Assembly: GCA_020724775.1 (NCBI GenBank)
Contig: DYGG01000010.1
Coordinates: 1 to 32,612, forward strand
DNA from: Ignavibacterium sp.
GTDB lineage: Bacteria > Zixibacteria > MSB-5A5 > GN15 > PGXB01
DNA length: 32,612 nucleotides
Direction of reading: 5' to 3'
The notes beneath the pieces are model-generated. The model was not told the DNA's origin and ran no database searches. It saw only the letters and a list, made by a program, of their open reading frames with translations. The position numbers and the translations under genes are program-made. Numbering within the stretch: the stretch's first letter is position 1; each line of letters begins with the position of its first letter. Below are positions 22,820 through 30,374 of this stretch, one piece after another.

Positions 22820-23272
22820 ATGACTTATAAGTCATTAGTTGTTGCGCTTCTCTTATTGATGATATCCAGTTGCGAAAATGATGAGCCGCGAATTACTGAT
22901 GTTCCCCGAATTCCTGAATCTAAATATAAGGGGGAATATTTAGTCTTAAGGTCAGACCAGAACGGATTCGACACCAGTTTAGCCCAGGATATATACTGGT
23001 TATTCAGCGACCTTAAATTCTGGATGGAGGTCACCGATTCCGACGAGCGACCGCGCATGCTTTGCGACGCGGTGGGATATTATAGACTTACTGAGGTTAT
23101 TACGTTTTTCAACACAGTATGAATCTCTGACAGTTGCGATGCGTCGGAGTATCCCGAAGGAGCCTTCCAGATAAGGCGGACTCTGTCGAACGGTCAGGTC
23201 GATTCGCTTCAAATGATACAAGTTACCGACAGTTGCGTAACGGAAATTCGGCTTGCCCGCCGCTCTTACTAA
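22820..23272 (+). pseudogene. Lipoprotein copy 2, interrupted by one in-frame TGA
   Basis: This is a paralog of the flanking lipoprotein genes. The frame opens at ATG 22820 with a lipoprotein signal (LLLMISSC, Cys18) and the family stretch YWLFSDLKFWMEVTDSDERP, then meets TGA at 23120-23122 (codon 101). Reading on in the same frame gives 49 more codons with clear homology to copy 1: SCDASEYPEGAFQIRRT against QCDPRDVPDGIFGLRRT, then DSLQMIQ against DSLYLEQ, ending at TAA 23270-23272. The total length then equals the family. The single substitution is the only lesion, with no frameshift. It is most simply a young pseudogene encoding a 100-residue truncated lipoprotein. A sequencing error or stop read-through are alternatives. 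Confidence 0.8.
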
Positions 23273-23333
23273 TGTTATCTTGCTTGACAGTATTGTTGCC
23301 CATTTTGATGCCGACAGTCGAAAGAAGGAGTTT

Positions 23334-23783
23334 ATGAATAGTATTGGTCAGATAGGAATCAGATGCTTTTTGTTGGCTGCTGCCATATCAGTTCTGGCGG
23401 TTTCCTGCGGCGAGAACGGCACCGACAGCCGGGTGGCTTTTACGCCGGGGGTATATAAAGGAATCTACCGGGTGGTGAATGATTGGCAGGGTCCCAATGA
23501 AGAGATTAAAGTCGATACGGTAACATACACGTTTATCCGGCCTGATACTTTTCGGATGGTGGTGGCGGCGGAAGATAAAGAGCGCAAATTCTGTGATGTG
23601 AGCGGGACATATGTTTTTACCGGTGATTCCCTGTTTGTGACAGAAGAATTCACCTATCCCCAGATATGCAATCCGGATGAGATACCGGAAGCCCACTACG
23701 GTTACACAACTGACAGTCGGGATGTTATTTTTCGAACGGTAACAACTCCCTTTTACCGGGAGATTCGCCTCTGGGTCAAATGA
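23334..23783 (+). CDS. Lipoprotein of a three-member tandem family, copy 3
   Basis: This 149-residue predicted lipoprotein has a signal ending LAVSC (Cys25). It is the most divergent of the three tandem copies but keeps the G-x-Y-x-G-x-Y strand (GVYKGIYRV), the D-x-F-x-M-x-V strand followed by KERKFCDVSGTYVFTGDSL, a second Cys (PQICNPDEIPE) and a C-terminal strand REIRLWVK. GAAGGAG at 23324-23330 is a close but good ribosome site for ATG 23334; the frame is open a little further upstream to 23253 without a ribosome site. It lies 61 bases after the end of the broken copy and may depend on the same transcript. Function unknown, probably an outer-membrane or inner-membrane tethered periplasmic protein. 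Confidence 0.77.
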   Translation: MNSIGQIGIRCFLLAAAISVLAVSCGENGTDSRVAFTPGVYKGIYRVVNDWQGPNEEIKVDTVTYTFIRPDTFRMVVAAEDKERKFCDVSGTYVFTGDSLFVTEEFTYPQICNPDEIPEAHYGYTTDSRDVIFRTVTTPFYREIRLWVK

Positions 23784-24052
23784 CCGATAGAGTCTTCCCT
23801 CATTAAATAGGCCTTGGGATAGAAACCTTTCTTATTGCTCCAGCACTGATGTTGTATCATTAAGTCTATATTTCCCAAATAGATATCTTGTCTGATGGGC
23901 GACGGTCATGGGGGGATGCGGACAATTTTTTCTAATCTTCGGAACTTTCACTGACAGCATCTGTCACCACACCATGCGATATTTTATGCGGGACGGCAGG
24001 AGTCGAAAGAACGCGGGCGGTGACCCGTACGGACTCAAACAGGAAAGGTTAA

Positions 24053-25597
24053 ATGTCTATGTTAGCCAAGGTCTATTCTTCGGCAACACTGGGAGTTAAT
24101 GCCTATCTGGTTGAAGTTGAAGCCGATATACAGCAGCAACTTCCACTTTTTGTCACGGTAGGGTTGCCCGACGGGGCTGTCCGGGAGTCGAAAGAAAGGG
24201 TCACCGCTGCTATCAAGAATTCCGATTTCATATTTCCTTCCAAAAAGATAACTATAAACTTGGCGCCGGCCGATATCCGCAAGGAGGGTTCGGCCTTTGA
24301 CCTTCCCATTGCCGTCGGGATTCTTGCCGCAACCGGGCAGATACTTAGAGATACCTTTGATGATTTCGTGATTCTGGGAGAACTCTCTCTGGATGGCGCC
24401 GTGCGGGCCGTGCCGGGCGTGCTGCCGATGGCGATGCAGGTGAGAAATAATAACGGGATACGAGGGATTATCGTGCCGAAGGAAAACGCCTCCGAGGCGG
24501 CAATGGCAAGAGGACTCAATGTTTACCCGGTCACCAATTTGAAAGAGACGGTGCATTTCCTGGAAGACCCGACCTCGATTAAACCGTTTGAACTGGACAT
24601 CGCCTCTGTCTTTTCATCGTCTCGACATTACGATGTCGATTTTTCAGATGTCAAAGGGCAGGAATCGGCGAAACGGGCACTGGAGGTTGCCGCAGCCGGC
24701 GGGCATAATATCATTATGATTGGTCCTCCCGGGTCGGGGAAGACCATGCTGGCGCGACGGTTACCGACCATTCTTCCCGATATTACCCTTGAAGAAGCGC
24801 TGGAAACGACCAAGATTCATTCGGTCGCGGGAATTCTGCCGGGGAATACCGCTCTTATTGCCACCCGTCCCTTCCGCTCGCCGCATCATACCGTATCTGA
24901 TGCCGGGTTAATTGGTGGAGGAAGGATTCCGAAGCCGGGCGAGGTCTCGCTGGCTCATCACGGGGTGCTCTTTCTGGATGAGATGGCCGAGTTTCATAAG
25001 GATGTCCTCGAGGTGCTTCGGCAGCCGATGGAAGATGGGTATGTGACTCTTTCGCGGGCGATGACATCGCTGACTTATCCGGCGTCATTCATGCTGGCGG
25101 CGGCAATGAATCCCTGTCCCTGCGGCTACTTTGGTGACAGTTCTCACGAATGCAATTGCACCACCGCCGGTATACAGCGGTACATGTCGCGAATTTCGGG
25201 ACCATTGATGGACAGGATTGATATTCATATTAATGTCCCTTCGGTGAAATTCAAAGAACTCTCGGCAGAATCATCAGGAGAAAAATCGGAATTGATTCGA
25301 AGCAGGGTGAATGGGGCGCGGCGAATTCAACTGGAGCGGTTTGCCGGGGAGAAGAAGATTTTCTCTAATGCCCATATGCAGTCTAAGGATATCAGAACTT
25401 ATTGTCCCATCGATGAAAAATCAAAATCTCTGCTGAATCTGGCAATAACGCGTCAGGGGCTCTCGGCTCGCGCTTACGACCGAATAATAAAAGTGGCGCG
25501 GACAATTGCCGACCTGGAGGGGGCAGCAAATATTGATGTTGCCCACATCGCCGAATCTATACATTACCGCTCGCTCGACCGCTCGCTCTGGCTTTAA
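24053..25597 (+). CDS. comM: ComM/YifB-family AAA+ ATPase (Mg-chelatase-like)
   Basis: This 514-residue cytosolic protein is of the YifB/ComM family. In naturally transformable bacteria ComM is a hexameric branch-migration helicase that helps integrate incoming DNA; many non-competent bacteria also carry it. The N-terminal Lon-S16-like domain begins LAKVYSSATLGVNAYLVEVE. Walker A is GPPGSGKT (residues 224-231) and Walker B is VLFLDEMAEF. The Cys-rich segment NPCPCGYFGDSSHECNC, typical of the family, follows, and the C-terminal Mg-chelatase domain ends with HIAESIHYRSLDR. ATG 24053 has AGG at 24046-24048; an in-frame ATG at 24059 (MLAKVYSS) matches the usual family start and may be the true one. 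No other competence gene is in the window. Confidence 0.93.
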   Translation: MSMLAKVYSSATLGVNAYLVEVEADIQQQLPLFVTVGLPDGAVRESKERVTAAIKNSDFIFPSKKITINLAPADIRKEGSAFDLPIAVGILAATGQILRDTFDDFVILGELSLDGAVRAVPGVLPMAMQVRNNNGIRGIIVPKENASEAAMARGLNVYPVTNLKETVHFLEDPTSIKPFELDIASVFSSSRHYDVDFSDVKGQESAKRALEVAAAGGHNIIMIGPPGSGKTMLARRLPTILPDITLEEALETTKIHSVAGILPGNTALIATRPFRSPHHTVSDAGLIGGGRIPKPGEVSLAHHGVLFLDEMAEFHKDVLEVLRQPMEDGYVTLSRAMTSLTYPASFMLAAAMNPCPCGYFGDSSHECNCTTAGIQRYMSRISGPLMDRIDIHINVPSVKFKELSAESSGEKSELIRSRVNGARRIQLERFAGEKKIFSNAHMQSKDIRTYCPIDEKSKSLLNLAITRQGLSARAYDRIIKVARTIADLEGAANIDVAHIAESIHYRSLDRSLWL

Positions 25598-25681
25598 TGG
25601 TCTTTTCGGCTACCATTGTTGAACCGGTAACTTGTTAAGGTACTGGTGATTATCAGATTTGCCAAATTTGTCTAAACTTTG

Positions 25682-25732
25682 ACGGTTTAAAACCGTTATC
25701 CTGAAGCAAAGCCGAAAAATCGCTTTTTAGCG
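25682..25732 (+). promoter_or_regulatory. Palindrome and hairpin between comM and the phosphatase gene
   Basis: ACGGTTT (25682-25688) and AAACCGT (25690-25696) form a near-continuous palindrome. A second small hairpin, CGCT/AGCG with a TTTT loop, lies at 25721-25732. TTGACG at 25679-25684 overlaps the palindrome, but no -10 follows at the right distance. It could be an operator for the gene at 25791; the evidence is weak. Confidence 0.25.
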
Positions 25733-25790
25733 GTGCTTGCTTGACTTTGCGACCCTCATCCTTTATTTGGAAGGCTTAACTGAAGTTAAT

Positions 25791-27524
25791 ATGGCTGACC
25801 AAACCAGAATAGAAAAACTGTTTTTGCATGCCGCCCGGATGTTGAACTCAACTCTGGAGTATGAGGAGTTGATGCGCCTGGTGCTGGAACTCACGGTTGA
25901 TGCCACCGATGCCGAAGCGGCGCTGGTGTACCGGGTTGACCGGACCACCGATGTTATGAAAGCCCGCTTCTTCAACGGGCGGGATTACTCCGTCAAATAC
26001 CTGACTCTTCCCAAGGGTCAGGGGATAATCGGTTGGGTGGCGGAAAATCAGGAGGCGGTTATCAGCAATGATGTCGCCAGCGACCCCCGCTTTTACCGTC
26101 CGGTCGAAGAGATCGGAGATATCAAATTCCGCTCGGTGCTTGCCATACCGCTGATTGGCAGAGGGCAGATGATTGGGGTAATTGAGGCTATAAACAAGCT
26201 AAACGGTTCCTTCGACGAGCATGACCTGGATACCCTGGTAGGGCTGGCCAATCAGATAGCGGTTGCGATTGATAATGCCCGTCTCTATCGTGAAGCAAAG
26301 CATGAGGCGATGGAGCGGCAACTGCTATATGAAGTCGGCAAGCGACTTTCCAGCACGCTAAATATCGATGAAATACTGAATCTCATTCTCGATTCGCTCC
26401 AGAAAGTGGTGGGATTTGATGCCGCCGGCGTTTTTCTGATAAATGAAGAACTGAATGAAGTCAGCACCATTCATTCACAGGGGTACGACCCGAAATACGA
26501 AGAGCAGATACATTTACAAATTGGGCAGGGACTGGTCGGCTGGGTGGCAAAGACCGGGGAAGCGGTGATAGTTCCCGATGTTTTAACCGACAGCCGGTAT
26601 GTTGCGGCCAACCCCTCAACAAAATCGGAAATTGTCGCTCCCCTTAAGATAGATGGACGGATAATAGGGGTATTGAATCTGGAATCGAATCATCCGGCGG
26701 CGTACAACCGGAAGAGTCTGGAACTTATTTCCGCCTTTGCCAGTCAGGCCGCGATTTCGATTGAGCGGGCGATGCTTCATAAAAAAATGCTTGAAAACAA
26801 ACGGCTGGAGGAGCAACTGGCGATAGCGCGCGAGATACAGTTGACCTTTCTTCCCAAAGGGAATCCGTCAATACCGGGATATGATATCGCCGGGGTTAAT
26901 ATCGCGTCGGGCGAAGTCGGGGGCGATTATTACGATTTCATCAAAATCATCGATAATCAAACCGGTATCGCCATCGCTGACGTGGCAGGGAAAGGGATAC
27001 CGGCATCGCTCATAATGGCTTCCTTCCGTGCCTCCCTGATTGCCGAGATTCGGAATAATTATGCCATCAGGACCATTTGTAAGAAAGTAAATTCACTTAT
27101 TTATGAATCGGTGGAGCGGGGCAATTATGTTACCGCCGTTTATGGTGTCCTCGATTCCAAGAACGATATTTTCACTTTTTCCAACTGCGGGCATAACCGG
27201 CCGATGCTCTTAAGAGGCGACCGGGTCGAGTTTCTGAAAGAAGGGGGACTGGCGCTGGGGATAATTCCTGATTTTGATTATGAGGAGAGGCCTATCTTTT
27301 TACAGACGGGGGACATAATTTTGTTCTACACCGATGGTGTTACCGAGGCGATCGACAGTCGGGGGCAGGAATTTGGCGTGGAGCGATTGATAGCGATTCT
27401 CAAGGAATCACGCGCGCTGGAGGCTCCCGCGATTCTTCAGAAAATCTATTACCGTGTCAGGGAATTCGCGCACAATTCTCATATTCATGACGACCTGACC
27501 ATGATTGTTCTCAAAAAACTCTGA
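25791..27524 (+). CDS. GAF-GAF-PP2C serine phosphatase (RsbU/SpoIIE type)
   Basis: This 577-residue cytosolic signalling protein has two GAF sensor domains (about residues 20-170 and 185-345), a short coiled linker (KKMLENKRLEEQLAIAREIQ), and a C-terminal PPM/SpoIIE-type phosphatase (about 360-577). The linker ends with the family motif AREIQLTFLP. Phosphatase metal-site motifs are visible: GGDYYDFI, ADVAGKGIPASL, FSNCGHNRPMLL, LFYTDGVTEA and HDDLTMIVLK. Such enzymes usually dephosphorylate an anti-sigma-factor antagonist in a partner-switching pathway; the GAF domains would bind a small ligand. No anti-sigma or antagonist gene is nearby, so the partner is elsewhere. ATG 25791 is chosen; a TTG at 25737 would add 18 residues but lacks support. 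The ribosome site is weak. It appears to be a single-gene unit. Confidence 0.92.
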   Translation: MADQTRIEKLFLHAARMLNSTLEYEELMRLVLELTVDATDAEAALVYRVDRTTDVMKARFFNGRDYSVKYLTLPKGQGIIGWVAENQEAVISNDVASDPRFYRPVEEIGDIKFRSVLAIPLIGRGQMIGVIEAINKLNGSFDEHDLDTLVGLANQIAVAIDNARLYREAKHEAMERQLLYEVGKRLSSTLNIDEILNLILDSLQKVVGFDAAGVFLINEELNEVSTIHSQGYDPKYEEQIHLQIGQGLVGWVAKTGEAVIVPDVLTDSRYVAANPSTKSEIVAPLKIDGRIIGVLNLESNHPAAYNRKSLELISAFASQAAISIERAMLHKKMLENKRLEEQLAIAREIQLTFLPKGNPSIPGYDIAGVNIASGEVGGDYYDFIKIIDNQTGIAIADVAGKGIPASLIMASFRASLIAEIRNNYAIRTICKKVNSLIYESVERGNYVTAVYGVLDSKNDIFTFSNCGHNRPMLLRGDRVEFLKEGGLALGIIPDFDYEERPIFLQTGDIILFYTDGVTEAIDSRGQEFGVERLIAILKESRALEAPAILQKIYYRVREFAHNSHIHDDLTMIVLKKL

Positions 27525-27577
27525 TTTGCTTCCCTTTGCGGCAGTCTGATTTAAGTCGCAAAATCACAAATAGCCGA

Positions 27578-27636
27578 TTGACAGTTCTCCGGGAATAGAT
27601 TAATTTGATTATTATCATAATCAAATTGCGGAGGAG
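27578..27636 (+). promoter_or_regulatory. Promoter with 26-base dyad over the start point
   Basis: TTGACA at 27578-27583 has TAATTT 17 bases on (27601-27606). AATTTGATTAT (27602-27612) and ATAATCAAATT (27617-27627) form a perfect 11-base inverted repeat with a 4-base spacer, covering the -10 and probable start point, as a repressor operator would. Within it, TTGAT-N4-ATCAT (27605-27618) is one base off an FNR-type box. GGAGGAG (27630-27636) is the ribosome site. Confidence 0.55.
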
Positions 27637-27638
27637 AA

Positions 27639-28685
27639 ATGAAAAAGATATTTATCCCGGCGGTATTATTGTTGGCGGTCATAGGAGCCGGATGCGGCGG
27701 TGATAACGGCGGAACCAACTCTCCTCCTCCGCAGACGCCAGCGCCACGACTGGTGGTCGATACCACCGTGACAGCGCCGTTGATGAATGACGTCAATGAA
27801 GCGGTCTGGGGGCAGGTTGATTCCGTGTTGATTGAAATCGGCGGGGATCCGACCAATTATGGTTTTAACAGCAACCTGGGGAAGCAGAATGTAACGATGA
27901 AGGCGATTAAGAAGAATGATACCCTTTATGTTCGCGCCCGCTGGAAAGATGCTTCGGCGCATCTTCGGGCAAATCGCTTGAGAAGACTGACCACTCCGGT
28001 GGAAACCTGGGAATTCGGCGACCTGGTGGGCCAGGATATGTTCTTTGTTATCTTTGATGCCGGCAACAACGGCACGGAGAAGGCTGATTGCGCCACCATG
28101 TGCCATGCCTCCGGAATGGCTACCACCGGCGGCGGAAACGCCGATGCCTGGAAATGGATGGCGACCTCCACCCTTCCGGGAAAGATGGCGGAAGATAAGT
28201 GGATTGGGGCGGCAGGCACAAATTCCGACGCCGTCATCAATAAATACGTTTACCGGAATAATCATGACGCCGGTCAGCCTTTCTGCGTGCACGAAGATAC
28301 CTCTGACTACCTGGGAATCTTTTTATATCTGGATGATACCGTAAAGTATGACCCAATAAACAACGATTACTGGCCCGAGAATTTTATTGTGCCGGGGTTT
28401 ATTATTGATTCGACCATTTATGCCGCGGCCGACCGCAATAATAACAGCCGCAATAACGTTCGCGCGATTGCCAGATTTGACAGCAGCGGTGTCAATACCA
28501 ACTGGACCTGGACGTTGGTGATGGCGCGGGCGCTCAATACCGGTAAAGCCGATGATGTGAATCTGCTTCCGCTTGATTCGGTGCAAATCACGGTTGCCGC
28601 GACAAACAATCATTTCCAAAGCAATGTCACCACCAAACCGGAGCACTCCGGCTCCAAACCGTTCTACCTGATTCTGAAGCCGTAA
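27639..28685 (+). CDS. Lipoprotein with ethylbenzene-dehydrogenase-like heme-binding domain
   Basis: This 348-residue predicted lipoprotein has a signal ending VIGAGC (Cys19) and a Gly/Pro-rich linker. The mature part reads like EB_dh-type (ethylbenzene dehydrogenase gamma-related) heme-binding domains: an N-terminal TAPLMNDVNEAVWGQ segment, then VTMKAIKKNDTLYVRARWKD, a GDLVGQDMFFVIFDA strand and a C-terminal TWTLVMARALNTG strand. A C-x3-C-H motif (Cys151, Cys155, His156) lies in the middle, similar to but not the same as the c-type heme motif C-x2-C-H. It could bind heme b, heme c or another cofactor in the periplasm. The gene has its own promoter/operator and a strong terminator, so it is monocistronic. 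No partner molybdoenzyme or cytochrome is in the window. Domain call from motif reading. Confidence 0.65.
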   Translation: MKKIFIPAVLLLAVIGAGCGGDNGGTNSPPPQTPAPRLVVDTTVTAPLMNDVNEAVWGQVDSVLIEIGGDPTNYGFNSNLGKQNVTMKAIKKNDTLYVRARWKDASAHLRANRLRRLTTPVETWEFGDLVGQDMFFVIFDAGNNGTEKADCATMCHASGMATTGGGNADAWKWMATSTLPGKMAEDKWIGAAGTNSDAVINKYVYRNNHDAGQPFCVHEDTSDYLGIFLYLDDTVKYDPINNDYWPENFIVPGFIIDSTIYAAADRNNNSRNNVRAIARFDSSGVNTNWTWTLVMARALNTGKADDVNLLPLDSVQITVAATNNHFQSNVTTKPEHSGSKPFYLILKP

Positions 28686-28708
28686 GACAGGAATAATATC
28701 GATTTTTC

Positions 28709-28739
28709 AAGCGGGCAGGAACGGTTCCTGCCCGCTTTT
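28709..28739 (+). terminator. Intrinsic terminator after the heme-lipoprotein gene
   Basis: AAGCGGGCAGGAA (28709-28721) and TTCCTGCCCGCTT (28725-28737) form a perfect 13-base-pair stem with a 3-base loop, followed by T residues to 28739. It is the strongest terminator of the window. Confidence 0.93.
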
Positions 28740-28747
28740 GCATTTAC

Positions 28748-28810
28748 GGAGGTCAATATATGTTTGCGAAAAAATTCACAATCTTGTATATTGGTTATAT
28801 GAGTTCTTGA
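28748..28810 (+). other. Possible mini-ORF and promoter ahead of the dehydratase-like gene
   Basis: GGAGG (28748-28752) stands 7 bases before ATG 28760, which opens a 16-codon frame ending TGA at 28808-28810. Overlapping it, TTGCGA (28763-28768) and TATATT (28787-28792), 18 bases apart, resemble a promoter. Either the mini-ORF is a leader peptide, or the stretch is simply the promoter of the gene at 28840. The two readings compete and neither is firm. Confidence 0.25.
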
Positions 28811-28839
28811 GCAAAATTTTTCCAGCCAGGAGAGCCCTT

Positions 28840-30303
28840 ATGGCACTGAAATCATATTCCGACTATCTTGAATCGCTCCGAAAAATGCGCCCCAATGTCT
28901 ATAAGTTTGGTGAGTTGATATCCGATGTTACCACTCATCCGGCGACGCGGAGCACGATTGAAGGGCATGCCCAGACCTATAAACTTCTCGATGACTCCTC
29001 CGAGCGAGAGATTTTGACCACCAAGTCGCAACTGACCGGCGAGCCAATCAGCCGGTATCTTTCGATAGTGGCATCGCCGGAAGATATGTATGCCAATAGT
29101 CGGTTGAAACGACATATGTTCCAGAAGACCGGCACCTGCACCGGCGGACGGTGTGTCGGCTGGAATGCTCTTAATGCTATCTACATTACCTCCTGGGAAA
29201 TCGACAAGAAATATGGCACCGGGTATCATGACCGATTCTTACGCTGGCTTAAAGAGGCGCAGGAGCGCGATATTACCATTTCGGGAGCCCTGACCGACCC
29301 GAAAGGGGACCGCACCAAGACGCCGTCGGCACAGGAAGACCCGGATATGTCGTTGCGGATTATTGAGCACAGGAAAGATGGCATAGTGGTTCGGGGCGCC
29401 AAAGTAATGATTTGCGGTGTGGCGGCATCGAATGAGATTTTCGTCCTTCCCGGTTCGGCGTATAAAGAGCCCGATAAAGAATATGCGGTTTCATTTGTGG
29501 TTCCCCGGGACATTGAAGGTTTGACGATTGTGGAGACACGTCGCCCCAGCGATACCAGAGAAATGGAGGAGGGGTTTGATATTCCGGTCAAGGAGGGGGG
29601 AATATCCCAGGCGTATCTGCTGTTCGAGGATGTCTTTGTCCCGATGGAGCGGTTGTTTATGGCGGGGGAATATGATTTTTCCTTCAACGCCATCAAGTAT
29701 TTCATCAGTTCCTACCGGGCGGCAATAGGAGGATGTGTCGCCGGTCAGGGGGATGTCAAGATAGGCGCCGCCGTTCTGGTGGCGCGGGCAAACGGCTTAT
29801 CTTCGAAGGCATTTACCGACAAGATTACCAAGATGCATATAAACAACGAGACCACCTACGGAATGGGGATAGCGGCGGCGGCGATGGGGAAGAAACATCC
29901 CTCCGGAGCCTGGGTCTGTGACCTGTTGCTTTCTAATGTAAATAAAGTGCATGTGGCGACACTGCCGTACGAGACCTCCCTTCTGGCGCAGGATATCTCC
30001 GGCGGTATCGCCGAGACCGGCTGTATTCCGTCATATAAGGATATCAAGTCCGAGCGATATGGAGCGCTGCTGGAAAAATATCTGAAAGCGAAGCATTCGG
30101 CGGAGGCGCGCGTCCGGGCGGCGCGCCTTGTCGAATGGGCAACTATCGGAGCGGGAGTGCCGGGATGTATGCACGGCGGCGGCTCTCCCGATGGCGCCAA
30201 GATGATGATTCGGGCATCGGAAAATCTCGAAGAGAAGGTTGCCATAGCCAGGAGACTGGCCGGCATTACCGAAGAGATTCCGGAACCGGAGGCAAAAAAA
30301 TAG
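28840..30303 (+). CDS. 4-hydroxybutyryl-CoA dehydratase / HpaB-family protein
   Basis: This 487-residue flavoprotein-type enzyme closely resembles 4-hydroxybutyryl-CoA dehydratase (about 490 residues), which dehydrates 4-hydroxybutyryl-CoA to crotonyl-CoA using FAD and a [4Fe-4S] cluster. Family stretches are ALTDPKGDRTKTP, DPDMSLRIIEHRKDGIVVRG, DKEYAVSFVVP and MHGGGSPDGAKMMI. In the characterised Clostridium enzyme the cluster ligands are Cys99, Cys103, His292 and Cys299 (from memory). Here Cys299 is kept, but residue 292 is Tyr (YRAAIGGC), and the N-terminal Cys pair is C-T-G-G-R-C (Cys100, Cys105), one residue wider. The cluster may be altered or absent, so the reaction could differ from the classic one; a 4-hydroxyphenylacetate hydroxylase-like or isomerase role is possible. 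AGGAG at 28828-28832 precedes ATG 28840. Function in amino-acid or aminobutyrate fermentation is inference. Confidence 0.85.
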   Translation: MALKSYSDYLESLRKMRPNVYKFGELISDVTTHPATRSTIEGHAQTYKLLDDSSEREILTTKSQLTGEPISRYLSIVASPEDMYANSRLKRHMFQKTGTCTGGRCVGWNALNAIYITSWEIDKKYGTGYHDRFLRWLKEAQERDITISGALTDPKGDRTKTPSAQEDPDMSLRIIEHRKDGIVVRGAKVMICGVAASNEIFVLPGSAYKEPDKEYAVSFVVPRDIEGLTIVETRRPSDTREMEEGFDIPVKEGGISQAYLLFEDVFVPMERLFMAGEYDFSFNAIKYFISSYRAAIGGCVAGQGDVKIGAAVLVARANGLSSKAFTDKITKMHINNETTYGMGIAAAAMGKKHPSGAWVCDLLLSNVNKVHVATLPYETSLLAQDISGGIAETGCIPSYKDIKSERYGALLEKYLKAKHSAEARVRAARLVEWATIGAGVPGCMHGGGSPDGAKMMIRASENLEEKVAIARRLAGITEEIPEPEAKK

Positions 30304-30374
30304 GCAGTTGAATCGCTGACTGACTTGTCGTCAGCAGCAGGGGGTAAATTTTAGTGGTATTCCTGAGTTAAGTC

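Noticed and set aside
23120-23122. TGA as selenocysteine codon
   Set aside because: The position aligns to Thr in the intact paralog and only a weak 4-base-pair hairpin follows.
23908-24099. 63-codon frame before comM
   Set aside because: It overlaps the comM start in another frame and has no ribosome site or domain.
30304-30374. Bidirectional terminator between the convergent genes
   Set aside because: A 6-base-pair GCTGAC/GTCAGC stem exists near 30313-30333 but no T-run follows on either strand.
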